Shown here: in pieces, positions 1 through 12,268 of the stretch
How the letters are laid out: each line of letters begins with the position of its first letter
Position numbering within the stretch: position 1 is the stretch's first letter
Source: Gymnothorax reevesii
Lineage: Eukaryota; Chordata; Actinopteri; Anguilliformes; Muraenidae
Length of the DNA stretch: 64,000 nucleotides
Assembly (NCBI GenBank): GCA_029721435.1
Contig: CM056587.1
Location: 20,034,667-20,098,666, forward strand
Reading direction: 5' to 3'
Position numbers and translations under genes: made by a program
The notes under the pieces: model-generated
Database searches by the model: none
What the model was told of the DNA's origin: nothing
What the model saw: the letters and a program-made list of their open reading frames with translations, nothing else

Positions 1-2105
1 ACTATCTGTTTGTTTTTGGTTTCCAGTCAGTCGCCCTGCTGAGCGAACCGAGAGTAGACGCGTGTAAGCGGCCCACACACTGCATGAGGGCGTGAGCCGC
101 AGCCAACTCACTGCCCACATGCTGTTCTGACTAAACAGCAATCGGTGCTGCTCAATTTGAGCTGCTTTATCAATATCTGCTACTAAGGACAGTCAAAATA
201 ATAATAATGTAGCAGGGTGCTGCAGAAACAACATGACACACTTTCTATGTTTCGCACACAATGTACATGCACTCTCTCGCTTGCACATACTCGCTTGTAC
301 ACACATACGCACGCTCTCTCTCTCTCGCATTCAAAATGGCAACTACCACCATACCCTTTCGCGCGTGCGCCCCCACTCGAACACCCATACACATGGTACC
401 CAGGTGAAGGCGTACTAAAGTAAAGACCACCCATGTGAGTCAACATTGAGACTTCTCATATTGTGTGAAGGCCTAGGATTTTACACAGAAAAACACATCA
501 AATCATTAAGCAGAACCTGGGCCCGTAGCCAGCAGACAAGAGCTTAGGTTTCAGGGATGGAGCCTAGGCTGAGGGAGCACATGCTGTCTAAGAGACTTTT
601 CAACTTCTGCCTTCAATCGGTTTGCAAAGATCTGTCGTGTTTGTCGCCGCATACTCAACTGTAAAAAGAGAAAGACAATGTGGCATTTGTATCGTCACAT
701 TGTGCAATGATAAAGCAGAGCACTGATGACTCCTCTCACCTTCTTCCCCCAGACTGTCTTGCATAGTCTCAGCTTTACCAGGTCTCCCAGAAGCAGTAAT
801 ACTCATCAATGTGCGTAAGTCTAAACTTGATTAATTTGAGCCAGAAGTTCCTCCCATCACCAGATGCAGAATGCAGAAAAAATGCAGAAAAAGATTTTCA
901 GGGATTTCATACCCTGTGAAAAGATATGGAAGTGCAAACGAAAGTTCAATCACGAGACGTAGGATTCTCATGCAATTACACTTACCTAATCAGCGCCTTC
1001 GGTCTTCTCTATATATGCTTCTGACGTGTTCCTGTCTGCTGTTGCACAGATTCCGCATCGCCCACCACCTCCCCACCGCCACCGACTTCTGACTCCGGCC
1101 TCTTCAGCATCTACTCCATCCGTATGACCCTTCTGTCCAACGGGGGATGGCTTCGCCCCTGCCTGCTACCCAGGCAGATCAGAGCCTCTCCTCGCTTGAG
1201 GGTCCTCGAGGACGGAGTCATCGCCAAATCCTGAATTTCTTTCATGTCACTGCATTGTTAATAAGTCTCCTTTCCTTAAAATCCAGAGTCTTCGTGATTG
1301 AACTTTCATTGGGCCCCAGCTTTTCTTTGAGGTACCCTGCCACTCAAGTCCCTTGGACTGTTCTAACCTCACCATACCGGTGGCAAATTTGCACAGTCGC
1401 TATTGCGCTTCATCCATCTCTGCTGCTGCTCATTAACACTGCCTGCTGCTTCATCACTCTTGCTTGCTGATGGGTGAAATATCTCCCACCCAACATCCAT
1501 CCATTGGCTCTGACGATTCCCCCGGGGGGAGGGTGTCCTTCTCCACCCTGCTTCCTTCCCCTTGAGTGTCTGAAATCTAGTTCCATAATGTTCTACAAGA
1601 AACTTACTCTAAAAAGGTATAAATCACTCAGTCACAGCAGAAGAAATATAGTGCTGCACTTCAAACCACTGCGGTAAACACCTCATTCACTCCTCTTCAT
1701 TAAAAAAGATAAAAGATAAAACAATAACTCAGAAGGTAATAAACCAAAAAGGGAAGTAATTCAACATGGCTTTGAAAACGTGAAAATCTGTGGGTGCGGG
1801 AAAGTTATGATATCAAAGATTCAGGTTTGACTTTTTTTATCAGCTTGCTTTTCGTCATGCTCTTATTTCTAACCGTTCGATCATTTCGATCTCTCACCAG
1901 CTTTAAAATGGGCAAAGCTCTTGCAAAATTCAGCTCTTGAATACCTGAGAGTTTGTCTGATATGCAGCCCAATGTGCTTAGTCTCGGAGCTGGAGAAATG
2001 CCTATGTGTAGCAAACCAACTGATGAGTTTGCCATGTCCTGGCAATGAGAGATCAGCCCAAGCCAAGATTTAGAGAAAAGAGAATTGAGTGCTGCAGAGT
2101 TATGG
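1..2105. other. No gene recognised; AT-rich intergenic-like DNA
   Basis: I see no coding exon, RNA gene or named repeat here. A CA/CT-rich patch at about 265-335 is simple sequence that creates overlapping short reading frames on both strands. The remaining open frames are short, unconserved-looking and without convincing splice context. Confidence 0.55.
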
Positions 2106-2231
2106 TAACCATCTGTGTGTGCCTGTGTCTGTGTATGAATATGCGTGTGAATTCGTATGTACTGTATGTGTGTGCATGTATGCGTGTGTGCGTATGTGTA
2201 TTTGTGTGTATGTGTGAGTAACTGTGTGTAA
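2106..2231. repeat. Degenerate (TG)n microsatellite
   Basis: A 126-bp tract of TG/TGTA/TGCG repeats with interruptions. It is typical of vertebrate dinucleotide simple sequence and has no coding content. Confidence 0.85.
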
Positions 2232-5056
2232 CGCTGTGGGAGAATGAAACAGATGAATGACAGGTAGAGTCATCAGTAGTGCTGTAAAGCCTGTAGAATC
2301 ATGCAGAGAAACCTCAGTGTAATGACAGAACCCCCTGTAATTTCACACAAATGAATGCTTTCACTGCAGCAGACAAAGGGCCTCTATCATCTCCCATACA
2401 GCCATATCGGGGCAGCAATGTTGTGTTATACAATACGGAAAATGAGAGAAAAGATAATGCTTTGCTTATACATCCCACGAGTAAATTATGTGAATTGAAG
2501 CATTCTGCTTTCGCGAGGATCGAGATTGCTTGCAGTACAATCTCCAGTTTCCAATATTGTATTGTTCATTCCAGTTCAAAAGGCATTTTGAGTTCAATGT
2601 CACTGCTTGTCAAGGACTGCTAATCTGTTCCTAATGATATCCTGAGTGGGAATTTCCCCATCACGTTGACTAATTTATGGGCGCACATTTAGCGCGACGG
2701 CGGAGACGTTGAGTGTCGCCGCGGAGTCCGTCAGGAGGCTTCTGTGAAATCTGAAGAGTACGGAAGAGCCCATCAGTATGTCAGGCAGTTTCTGTGTTCA
2801 TGTCTGACCAGTGGCTCTAATCCATTTCCTCTGCAACACCATGCAGGAGTCACAGCCATTTCTAGCCATAATCTGCCTTCAGAACTGATGATATGCATGG
2901 AGTGAGGAAAATGCTGAACTGTTAAATGGGCTCGCTATTTAAATGTATAGCACATGACGTATAGTACATACATAGTGCAATTATTGAGCATGTACTTGAT
3001 TATCAGAGGTGGAAAGTCCGCAAGTCAGGACATAGCAGCCCGGGAATACATCTCCTCTCCTTATTTATAATTTAATCAAGCTCCTGCATTTATAAGCAAT
3101 ACTTGCTGATTACAATTAAACTCTGGGGGAGATTTCAACTGGCTTTTCTTTTATTTTGGAAGTTAACACGAACACCTGAATTTTTCCCTTTTGATTGTTA
3201 GTAATTCCAGCTTTGTCCTTTAAAAATTTCACTTAAAAGTGCAATAAACAAATTTGGACAATGTTGTTGTTGATTCATTTCAAAATAATTTTCTTTGAGT
3301 TTGCCACTCTTAACAGCTTGTTAGTTCATGGAGAGCTGAATGTCACCAAAAAATACAGTGATTCCTCAGCAGCATTAGACTTAAACTTTCACCTCCCATT
3401 CTTCTGTTATGGTCTCATTCAGGCAGAACAGATGGGCACATGCATGCTCGCTCAACTCCGTAAGAACAATAATGATAGGCTTTCAGTCTACTTGGATAGT
3501 TGAGAAAATTTTTGGAATACGAGCTGTTTAGCATGTCGATTTTTCATCTGTAGATGATGATATGTAGTCTATAAATGTATCTCAAATTTTGTTCGACTTA
3601 AACATATACTCTGGCCGATACATGTTCTGCTTTCACACATAAAGGCCATTTATGCAAGCCACACTTTTTATTGCGCAATATTGTACTTTATTCTTTTAAT
3701 TCTTGTACTTTTATGCACGCGTATATTTTGAGTCGCTTACTCAGGCTTAGGGCCCATTCATGATATTGTGGAAGACATTCTGGACAGTCAAGTTAATGTA
3801 TTCTATGAGGGTTGCCTTAATGTGTTTGAGGCCAGATGTGACAGGCTGCTTGTCTCCTCCTGGCCTCAGCTGGGACGTGGCCTGTCATTGGCTCAGGACA
3901 CAGGCTCTTTCCTGTGACTCAGCTGAACTGTTACTCTCTGGCTTCGAATCATTCTTGCATTGATTCCACCTCTTTTATTTCCTCTTCGGCAATTTCAACA
4001 TGGCGGCGTAATGCATAATGAGAAATGTGCAGGTGTGTGTGCGCACGTCTTTGTGTGCAAGTTGATTCTATACTGAAACGTGTCCGCACATGTACGGTGG
4101 GCCGCCTTACGGTGTTCTTCCACGTGCTCGTGAAGCCTCACGTACGCCGTGCCATCGTAGCAGAGTAAACGCCAAGGTAATCAATCTGGGAGAGCATCCG
4201 CGCAGAAGGGGGGTGTCAGCGGCACATACCTCTGCGATAAGAGATCTTACGCAAACATGGAGGGCCTCATGACAGGTACTGAACATCAGGGACCCCAGAG
4301 ACTCACAGGGGTTCGCTGCTCGAGACGATGGTGGAAACTCATCGAGAGCGATGTCCCGATAACCGACGTGATGCAGCGATCTGCTGAGATAAGCTCGCAC
4401 ACAGCCCCCGGACCCTGACAGGTCCCGATCGGAGATAAATCAGCCGGAGGGAAGGAGGGATTGAGGGAGGAGGAGGGGTGGAGGAGAGGAGGATATAAAT
4501 CATGTTGCCAAAGCACACTTAAGCACGAAAAAGGGGATGAGTGGAGATCCTTAGTTGTGGTTCATTGGGCCAGAGGACCTGTATTGTTCTCGATTGAAAA
4601 GATAGTGGCACTGGCAGAGGGATTCTGGGTAAAAGTTCGGCAAGCCGGGATTTGAGGCGAAGGAGTGAGTGTAGGTTATGTAATACACTTCTCTCCCAGT
4701 TTTTATGAGCAGTTGATGGACAGGGATATTACTTTGCTCAGTAAATCACTTCGGTGTCCTGCACAAGACACCACGGTGTTCTCATCTGTCTTCCTTTTGA
4801 TGAGGGGCCAGAGCCTCTGCTTGGGGCGAAGAAGCCATCCTCCCCATTAGAGAAGGACCCTCCAGAATTCAGGTCACATTATTGGCAACAAAGGGGCTTT
4901 TTCTTCAGCTTACATATATGGTACATACCAATTTAAAATGGTTCACACCAGTTTACGCTTTTTTCTCACATTCTTATTTATCTTTCTAGCCCCTTAAAAC
5001 TACTTTTTGGCCTCTTGTTATCTTTCAGCTATCCAGTCTCTAACCCACTTACAGTG
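2232..5056. other. No gene recognised; two CpG-richer patches
   Basis: No exon is recognised. CpG density rises at about 2680-2740 and 4076-4440, well above the surrounding AT-rich sequence. Without expression or methylation data these could be small unmethylated islands, remnants of a mobile element or chance. Open frames in the second patch (for example 4107-4400 on the minus strand) show no familiar domain. Confidence 0.5.
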
Positions 5057-5165
5057 ACCAGGGCTAAGGCCGGCACTATCCTAAACCATCGTCCAGAGGG
5101 GAACAGGGACGCACCCTGGACACTGCCAGTCCATCGCCAGCCACTCTTTATGACAGACCATTCAC
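5057..5165 (-). repeat. Fragment of tRNA-derived fish SINE tail (reverse orientation)
   Basis: The stretch around 5110-5145 keeps the phrase CACCCTGGACACTGCCAGTC followed by CATCGC. This is the characteristic tail of a very common fish SINE, read from the opposite strand. The same family appears at 24993-25210 and 47279-47525. The flanks are too diverged to place the ends or a target duplication. Confidence 0.55.
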
Positions 5166-5621
5166 TTAAACGCTAACATGTACCTCTGAGTAATCTTTAG
5201 TCTCCAATATTTGCAACATTATGCACACTTTTGGTTTCAGGATGCAAAACGCAAGAGAGTTGCCATTTTTTATTTTTTATTTTTTTAACCATTAATGTTT
5301 TTGCCGGGCGAGCAAATCACGTGGGTGACGTTGTGTGACGCGATATGAATGGCTTGCGCGAACAGCGCGAATACATGAAATTCACATTTTTCTCCACATC
5401 AAAATATTCTTTTTCAGAAAATTTGCGTGAGTAGAGCCGAGTAGAGCCAACCTACAGCCGAATCTAATAAACACTCACAAAAAATAAAGACTTTAAAGAG
5501 GTTTTCTAGGCTTTGTCCTTTACTCCTTTTCATTAAAAAGACAATATGCATCCTGCACATTTGCCTCAAGTTTCAGATAAACACACAAACATTTCCAATA
5601 GTTTTCAATACAGCTTTTTTT
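5166..5621. other. No gene recognised; AT-rich
   Basis: AT-rich sequence with short A and T runs. No exon, RNA gene or named repeat was seen. Confidence 0.55.
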
Positions 5622-5638
5622 TTAGCAACAACAACAAC

Positions 5639-5674
<36 letters not shown>
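5622..5674. repeat. (CAA)n then (TAA)n trinucleotide repeat
   Basis: About five CAA units run directly into about eleven perfect TAA units. The long uninterrupted TAA run suggests it is likely length-variable between individuals. Confidence 0.95.
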
Positions 5675-6077
5675 TCAAATAGTATAAGTAGCAAGTGTTC
5701 TCCATTGTAATTACATTTGTGATATTGGCCAATGAACATATCTATTCCAACTATTCTTTGTCTCAACTACTAACAAAGGTAAAACAAAGGTTTTATTTAA
5801 TTACTATGAAAATGCCACACTCACTTTATACACACCATAACCACAGATTTGTCCAAATGATTTTACCCTGTAGCCATCTATTTCATTATCAAGGACACAT
5901 TGATAAATTCCCGTGTTGGTCCAGGGACAGGTTGGTAGGGGCTGGCCTAAATCTAGCTGAGTCTTCACCAGTCTCTGTGGGTTTGACTGAGGCTGCTGCC
6001 TGTTCCACACTTTCGCGCACAGTTTCTGTCTCTTGTCGTTCCTCCCTTGTAGGGATGTAGTCATGTTCTGGCACTGA

Positions 6078-7418
6078 GGCCCGTATTCAGAAACGACACT
6101 CACACTAATTGAGTGTGAGTGAGTACTAAAACTTAATTAGTGTCATGTTATTCTAAATGAGACAGAGGTTGCCCTAACACTCATTTGCTTTCAGAGACCT
6201 CACTCACACTGAAATTAGTATCCCTTTCTGAGTGAAGGTTGAGCCCAGGGAACACCTCCCTTGAGCCGCACTAACTTGTGCCGGTATTTCCTTGTCAGGG
6301 CTTTCAGGTGGTTACAAACATCAGAAACTCTGGCTCATTTACCGTCACGTGCTCGACGCAATCGCAAATACGCAAATTTTAACTTTAATGATGATAACGA
6401 TGCCGGTAACTTGCTGACTGACCACCTGGCTTCAGTGGTTCTGAACTGCACTGTGGTGAACTCGAGGTTAGCATTTGTGTACCCACCAGTGGCTACTGGT
6501 GAACTGGAAATAGGGGAAGCTCAAAACCATCCCTTTAAAATAATGATTGGACATGACCTGTTTTCAATCATTTAATAAAATTTAATTTACCTGTACACCG
6601 AAAATCCTAAGGATTATCATGTTTCGCCAGTTCCACTTGTTAAGTTAGAATGAGCACTGATAATTATTGCCCTGTTTTCAATTCATTAAATTACCATTGC
6701 TGAAACTCTGAAAACTCAACATTATCAGGTGTGGCCAGTTTTCATTAATGACGCAAATCAGTCAACTCTCACACATCCGGATTTCTCGCGCTTTTCTTTA
6801 CTGATGGGTTGGAAAATTCTGCGCTCAGCTGGCTCGTGGGGCGCGTGTGGATTGGTCATGTTGCTGCAAGTCACGAAAATCCATTCTTTTCTTCATGTTT
6901 AATTGTTGAATGTTGAACGAGATGTCCGGCCCGTTTCACAGCTTGTTGCTTATTGAGCCTCGCGGGCTGTCCTGCACCTTTCACGAGCGACTCTACCACT
7001 GAATTTATGAAGACATGCTGATATTTACGTCGTCATTTATGTGCGAAAGAAACACCTCAATTTTGTGAAGCAATGTATAACAAAGCTATTAAAAATACAT
7101 TTCATTGTTGTTTTACCAATTAGTTCGAGTAACTTTTTAATCAAGAAAAGTAAACTGCGACAGGTTTAGGTCATTTAGCACTGAAGGGTGAGGATTGAGC
7201 GTCCCTTTGCAGCAGCCGACGCACCGCCTGTGGTACCCAGTGCCCCCTACTGTCAGTTATGCTCGAGTGACATGTGTGAATATCAATTGGTGAGGAGTAG
7301 GACCGCTCCCTCGGTTAGTGGTAGGTCCATCTCGTTCTCACACTCCAGTTACATTTAAATCGTACTCACTATATCGTGAGTGGAGGGTGAGTGTGAGTGT
7401 CGTTTCTGAATACGGGCC
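6078..7418. mobile_element. 1.34-kb DNA transposon with ~30-bp TIRs, non-autonomous
   Basis: The left end at 6078 begins GGCCCGTATTCAGAAACGAC and continues CACTCACACT. The reverse complement of the right end at 7418 gives the same ~30 bases. TGA lies immediately outside both ends (6075-6077 and 7419-7421). If the outer G/C pair is not counted, the duplication is CTGAG. GTGAGTGTGAGTG-type subterminal repeats follow both termini. The only sizeable internal frame, about 104 codons at 6261-6575 (+), matches no transposase I know, so the element is probably non-autonomous. GGCCCGTATTC-type ends and a 3-bp duplication would suit PIF/Harbinger or a relative, but the superfamily is not settled. Confidence 0.75.
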
Positions 7419-7422
7419 TGAG

Positions 7423-8934
7423 GCTCTTCTCCTTTCACGTTATCTTGCTGCAAGAGCTACAATCACCGCTGCTTCGCCGCAAATGGATTCGTTCCATTTT
7501 CAGTGTAATTACCGATATGGTATCAGTATCATTCTATATAGAGAGCCTAGCTAGCTTTATAGCTAATTAAACCTATCCCATGTTATCTAGCAAGCTGGCT
7601 AACATTAGCTGTCTCTAAATGTGTTTCTTCAGACAATCGACCACAAGCTCACTAGCTACATTAACCTAATTAATAAGCGAAATGGCAATGGAAAACAGTG
7701 TCACTAGCTGGCCACATTTGGCTATAGTCTGTGTCCAGTAACGCAACATTTACCCGGAGGAAAAAAAAAACCTAAGTGAAAAGTGAAGCTAAGAGCAAAG
7801 CCTCTTTGTTGAGTTCCCGAAGTACCTTAAATTAAATGACGCAAAAGTCATGTTGCAAGTCGCATTGGTATCGTTAGCAAATGTAAAGACCATAGTTAGC
7901 TGGGTAGCTGCTGAAATAACCATGGTTTAGCCTTGGAGGCAGATGCCCAGCTGCGCTAGCTAGCATTGATAACCCATGCGTATGTTAGACACAGAAGCCA
8001 ATTAATTCGGCATTCTCCAAATTTAAAATCTAGGGTGATAGATAAAAATACGCCTGTGTGAGGAAGGAAAATAAAAGTCCATCAGTCCATCCAAAAGTCC
8101 ATCCATTGCTCATGAGCTTACCTTACAAAATGTTTACGTTTGACTGGCCATACCACCTTTAATGTGGCAAGGCTAAGGTTCGACAAAAATCTGCGCTGAG
8201 CACTGCTCCTACTCCCAGGGGTGTACAGCATTCATCTCGCTACCACTTCACTGACATAAACAGCGTTCGACTCGTCACCTTAAGCAACATGTCGGGCTCC
8301 TTTCCTTAACATCGAACTGATTGGCTTCTTAGCCTAGTTCGTAAGCAGTAGCTGGCTTGGCTCGACTCAGCTCCAGCAACAGTCCACCTTTTTGACCATT
8401 TTTCGATTAGCCGGGAGGTAGGTGGAGTCGGGTAAGTGCCAAATTGGCGACCAAATAAGCGTTACAGTGGATATTCAGAAACCTATGAGTACCGTCACGG
8501 AGGCTACGTCCATGTTTTATCCAGTCAGTGCTCTAGGGAGGCCAGTGGAGTGGCCAGCAGTTTTCTAGGAGGGGGGCCCCATTGCAAGCCCTATGGAGGG
8601 AGTAAGCATGCATATGCCTGGACGAAACAGACGGACAGGCTAACTTACGAACCGAGCTAAGACCGTTGTCACCGTCTGGTCAGAGCACAATGCTACTGTT
8701 AACTAGTATACTATCCAAATAGCAGGACCGAAAGGTGAAATATTTCATTTTTATGAATTGGTTAAGTATGTTATTGTTCACATACATTAAAAATGGCCTT
8801 GTATTGAGTTCAGAAGGTAGCAGTCGCGGACCAAGCATTTAGCTCTTTAATGAGTCTTGAAGTCGAGTACTTCAGAAGTCATAGACGTAGTATTGTCATT
8901 ATAGCACAATGTACTTAACCAATTAATAAAAATA
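7423..8934. other. No gene recognised
   Basis: The stretch includes CTAGCTAGC/GCTAGCTAAC-rich sequence (7540-7980) often seen in fish non-coding DNA, and an A10 run near 7762. A 12-base resemblance to 5S rRNA near 8150 was rejected. No exon was seen. Confidence 0.5.
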
Positions 8935-8979
8935 TTATAAATTGCTGATTTTCCCAATGCCTTGGTATTGCCCTTTGGG

Positions 8980-9031
8980 TTGCGATATTAGCCCTCGGCT
9001 GCATACGGCGACCCTCAGGCTAATATACCAA
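8980..9031. repeat. Imperfect inverted repeat (hairpin)
   Basis: The left arm, with GATATTAGCCCTCGG (8983-8997), pairs imperfectly with the right arm, with CCTCAGGCTAATAT (9013-9026), across a short loop. A further outer pairing joins CTTGGTATTGCC near 8961 with GGCAATAC near 9032. This ATATTAGCC(C)TCGG phrase recurs in fish genomes as I remember them, so it may be part of a dispersed element and not a structured RNA. Confidence 0.5.
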
Positions 9032-9074
9032 GGCAATACGGAAATAAGCAATAAATAACATATAGTATTTTGCT

Positions 9075-9285
9075 TACCTAGTGACTCAATCTGATAAAAA
9101 TAGATGTCGGGGTATGATACCTCTGACCACTGGGTAGGGTCATTGCACCAGCTAGATGCCAGGAGACTGAAGGGATATGCTTTAAGATTGATTAAATTTA
9201 TCTTTTCAAAATATCTCACACGTTCTCTATTCAGTATAGAGGATGTATATGAATCAGGCATGGTGTCTGTAGATAATTTCTTGGC
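9075..9285 (-). pseudogene. Exon-like fragment of a SWIM/YqaJ-type multicopy family
   Basis: Read on the minus strand, an open stretch of about 68 codons contains ILNRERVRYFEKINLINLK, then SSWCNDPTQWSEVSYPDIYF. It ends at an AG|GTAAG splice donor near 9075. The spaced pattern of a YFxKI segment, an SSWxxDPxxWPEVxYPDIY-like segment and an aromatic tail resembles the N-terminal part of amplified fish and invertebrate proteins that go on to a SWIM zinc finger and a YqaJ-like nuclease. That assignment is from memory. A possible acceptor (TATCTACAG) lies near 9270, just inside the frame. No downstream exon is recognised on the minus strand, so this is most likely an orphan exon or a transposed fragment, not a working gene. 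Confidence 0.4.
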
Positions 9286-9289
9286 TGAT

Positions 9290-9579
9290 TTGCCTTTGAT
9301 GGTCTTGTATTTATGTCGTTTTGTGCAGCAATTTTACATTAAAGTCAATGGGGAGTGTGGTTTGTTTTACCCCCAAAAGGGTTGGGGCTACGTTTGCCAA
9401 CCTAATGAATTAATATTGATTGGAGGAGTGAATTTGCATGTCAATCCTATGTTCTTCTCCCATAAAAGTGAATTGGATCTTCGGACAAACAGGGTGGAGG
9501 ATCTTCAAAGTAAAAAAATAAAAATGATCGCGTGGTAAAACTCCGGCGAATTAAGCGAGTAGTAATTTTGTTACACGTT
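9290..9579. other. No gene recognised; open plus-strand frame of doubtful meaning
   Basis: A plus-strand frame of about 144 codons (9104-9538) overlaps the minus-strand exon-like piece and has no familiar motif. Its first half is antisense to that exon. I treat it as a chance frame. Confidence 0.5.
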
Positions 9580-11141
9580 CTGGTTAAGATGTGTTCTTTA
9601 GCTCCTAATAAATTCAGTTTTTTTTTCAAAATAATATAGGAACACAATGAAAAAAGAGGAAAATCCAACCTTTAATTCAAGTCCATTCATTCACATTAAA
9701 AAATGTAATTCTTTTACATCAAATCATGTGTGCCACAATTATTAGCACCCCTGATGTTAATACTTTGTACAACCCCCTTTTGCCAACAAAATAGCACCTA
9801 ATCTTCTCCTATAATGTTTCACAAGATGGCAGAATACAGAAAGAGGGATCTTCAACCATTCCTCTTTGCACAATCTCTCTAAATCATCCAGCGACCTGGG
9901 TCCTCTCCTCTGCACTCTCCTCTTCTGCTCACTCCACAGGTTTTCAATGGGGTTGAGGTCTGGGGACTGAGATGGCCATGGGAGGAGCTTGATTCTGTGT
10001 CTGGTGAACCATTTCTGTGTAGATTTGGCCACATGTTTAGGGTCATTATCTTGCTGAAAGACTCAGTGACAACCCGTCTTCAGCTTTCGGGCAGAGGCTA
10101 CGAGATTTTGATTTAAAATGTCCTGGTATTTCAAAGTGTTCATGATGCCATGCACCCTAACAAGGTTTCCAGGGCCTCTGGAAGAGAAACAGGCCCACAG
10201 CATCACCGATCCTCCCCCATACTTCACAGTGGGCATGAGGTGCTTTTCTTCATACTCATACTTTTGTGTTCTGCCAGACCCACTTAGAGTGTTTGTTGCT
10301 AAAAAGCTCTATCTTGGTCTCATCTGACCAAAGCACCTGGTCCCAGTTGAAGTCCCAGTACCGCTAAGCGAACTCCAGACATTTGCATTTATGATTGTGA
10401 GTGAGAAAAGGTTTTTTCCGTGCATACCTCCCAAACAGCTTGTTGGCATGTAGATGGCGCCTGATGGTTGTTTTGGAGACTTTGTGACCCCAAGATGCTA
10501 CCATTTGTTGCAATTCTTTAACAGTGAGCTTTGAAGAACTTTTTATTTCTCTTACCATCCTCCTTACTGTGCGTGGTGGCAAAATAACCTTGCGTCCTCG
10601 TCCAGGCTTGTTTACCACTGTTCCAGTTGTTTTAAACTTCTTAATGATTCCTCTGACAGTAGACATGGGCAGGTGCAGGCGAGTGGCTATTTTCTTGTAG
10701 CCATTGCCTGACTTGTGAAGGTCGACACACATCTGCCTTACTTGAACGATGTGTTCCTTTGTCTTTCCCATATTGAAGAGTCGATAAGAGAAATGGCCTC
10801 TGCGTCACGTCATATTTATACCCAAGGAAAAATAAAGAGATGATTTACTAATTAAATGTTCCTAGATATTCCGATCAACTTTGTAAACTACTGTAGAAAT
10901 GACAGAAATACTTCAATTACATTTAATTCCCAGGAAATGTTAGGGGTGTCAATAATTGTGGAACAGGTGATTTTATGAAAAATAATTATTTCTTAGTCAG
11001 GGATTTTTTCCCCCTTAAAATTCACTTTCACTAAAATTCACACTTTCAGTGTGAGGTTATGCTTCTGCAATAAAAATTGAATTTATTTTAAGGCTTTTAA
11101 CATATCTTAACCAGGGATGCCAATAATTATGGAGGGCGCTG
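9580..11141 (-). mobile_element. Tc1-type transposon (copy 1), left end eroded
   Basis: The right end is intact: it reads ...CCAATAATTATGGAGGGCGC then TG, followed by TA at 11142-11143. That is the reverse of the familiar fish Tc1 terminus CAGCGCCCTCCATAATTATTGG. On the left, the matching subterminal sequence GGTTAAGATGTGTTCTTTAG is present from about 9580, but the outer ~30 bases are lost or too diverged. The size of about 1.56 kb is normal for Tc1. It carries a broken transposase on the minus strand. Confidence 0.85.
9757..10771 (-). pseudogene. Tc1-type transposase, broken (copy 1)
   Basis: This is a DDE transposase that would cut and rejoin its own element at TA sites. The N-terminal 135 codons (10771 down to 10364) are open from ATG and contain the paired-like helix-turn-helix region followed by a GRGRK basic motif. 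The C-terminal part (10080 down to 9757) keeps the second catalytic Asp in FQQDNDPKH and the Glu in SPDLNPIENLW. Between about 10363 and 10080 the reading frame is interrupted by stops and frame changes, although antisense landmarks of the catalytic core are still visible. The usual family length is about 340 residues, so nearly the full length is represented but cannot be translated as one protein. Confidence 0.85.
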
Positions 11142-11143
11142 TA

Positions 11144-12045
11144 TAAACCTACCCTATGTGCCAGACTTGCAGCACTGCAGATGGTGGTCAACCAGTCCAC
11201 TGGTAAGCTCCCTTATCCTTTAACGTGTCATTTCTCCTTGAAGAATATTGTAGACAAAATGTTCCCAGGCAAGGTGAAGTATAAACCACTGACGTCAAGT
11301 AAACTCAGTCTAAAAACTCTGGACAAAACATAGGTACATTGAGACAATCAAAGGAAAGCAAGTAAACTCTCAAACATGCCGCGACCCTGAACCATAGTGT
11401 GAGCTCATCAAGCCACCGTGAAACCGCTTCATCTCAATTTGACAGAATTTAAATAAATCTCAACAGTGTTTGGGTCAACATGGCTGAGAATTACGCGTTG
11501 GGATATCAGTAATTTAAGGTAATGAGGACTCATTTGGAACAAAAGAATTACACAGTAGGTGCATTCAACTTTCATCTCGCATCTCAATAATGGCTGCACA
11601 TCTTTCGGTAATCTTCACTGCACCATGCCGTCACACAGTAATTAGAGTACAACCCCTGGAATTGTGTTCTTACGCTTACATAAACACTTTCTTCGAAGAT
11701 GCAGATTTCTGTAGATTTGTCTTTGGAGAGGCAGGATGGGGTGGAATTCTCTCACAGAGTTTGAACAAAAAGAGGCCAGCACCAACAAGACATTTGGAAT
11801 TGAGATGGTTGGGCATATGAGAAAGACTGACAAGATTATTTGCAATTCTCTTTGGGGGAAGATAGAATCAACAGCGGTCTGAAAATGCTAAAACTGAGTA
11901 TATACTGTATGCACGTTAATGATGATGGAAACATTGGTGTATGGGTTCTGGATGAACAAAGGTGTGTACACAAATGTATAGTACACACATGCATGCATAT
12001 GCATACAAACACACAAACACACTGGCATGCCAATGCAACTGTATG
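11144..12045. other. No gene recognised
   Basis: No exon or named repeat was seen. A perfect cAMP-response-type palindrome TGACGTCA sits at 11290-11297, with no promoter context I can identify. CA-rich sequence at 11960-12035 leads into the next transposon. Confidence 0.5.
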
Positions 12046-12268
12046 TACAACCCTTATTCTGAAATAGTTGGGACAAAGTGTAAATTGTGAATAAAATCAA
12101 AATGCAATGACTTTCAAATCACATCAGCCAGTATTTTATTGACAATAGAACAGAGATAACATAGCAAATGTTGAAACTGAGAAATTTTACAATTTTATCC
12201 ACAAAATGGCCTCGTTTCAAATTTGATGGCTGCTACAGGTCTCAAAAAAAGTTGGGACAGGGGCCTGT

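Noticed and set aside
1474..1677. Plus-strand frames around 1.15-1.68 kb as exons
   Set aside because: No motif and no matching acceptor/donor pairs; they end at stops without a conserved-looking core.
8145..8180. Resemblance to 5S rRNA (GGCCATACCACC then GGCTAAGG)
   Set aside because: Only about 12 contiguous bases match. The rest of the 5S gene, including the internal promoter, is absent, so it is a chance match or an untraceable SINE relic.
9104..9538. 144-codon plus-strand open frame as a gene
   Set aside because: It is antisense to a better minus-strand exon-like reading, has no known motif and no promoter or splice support.
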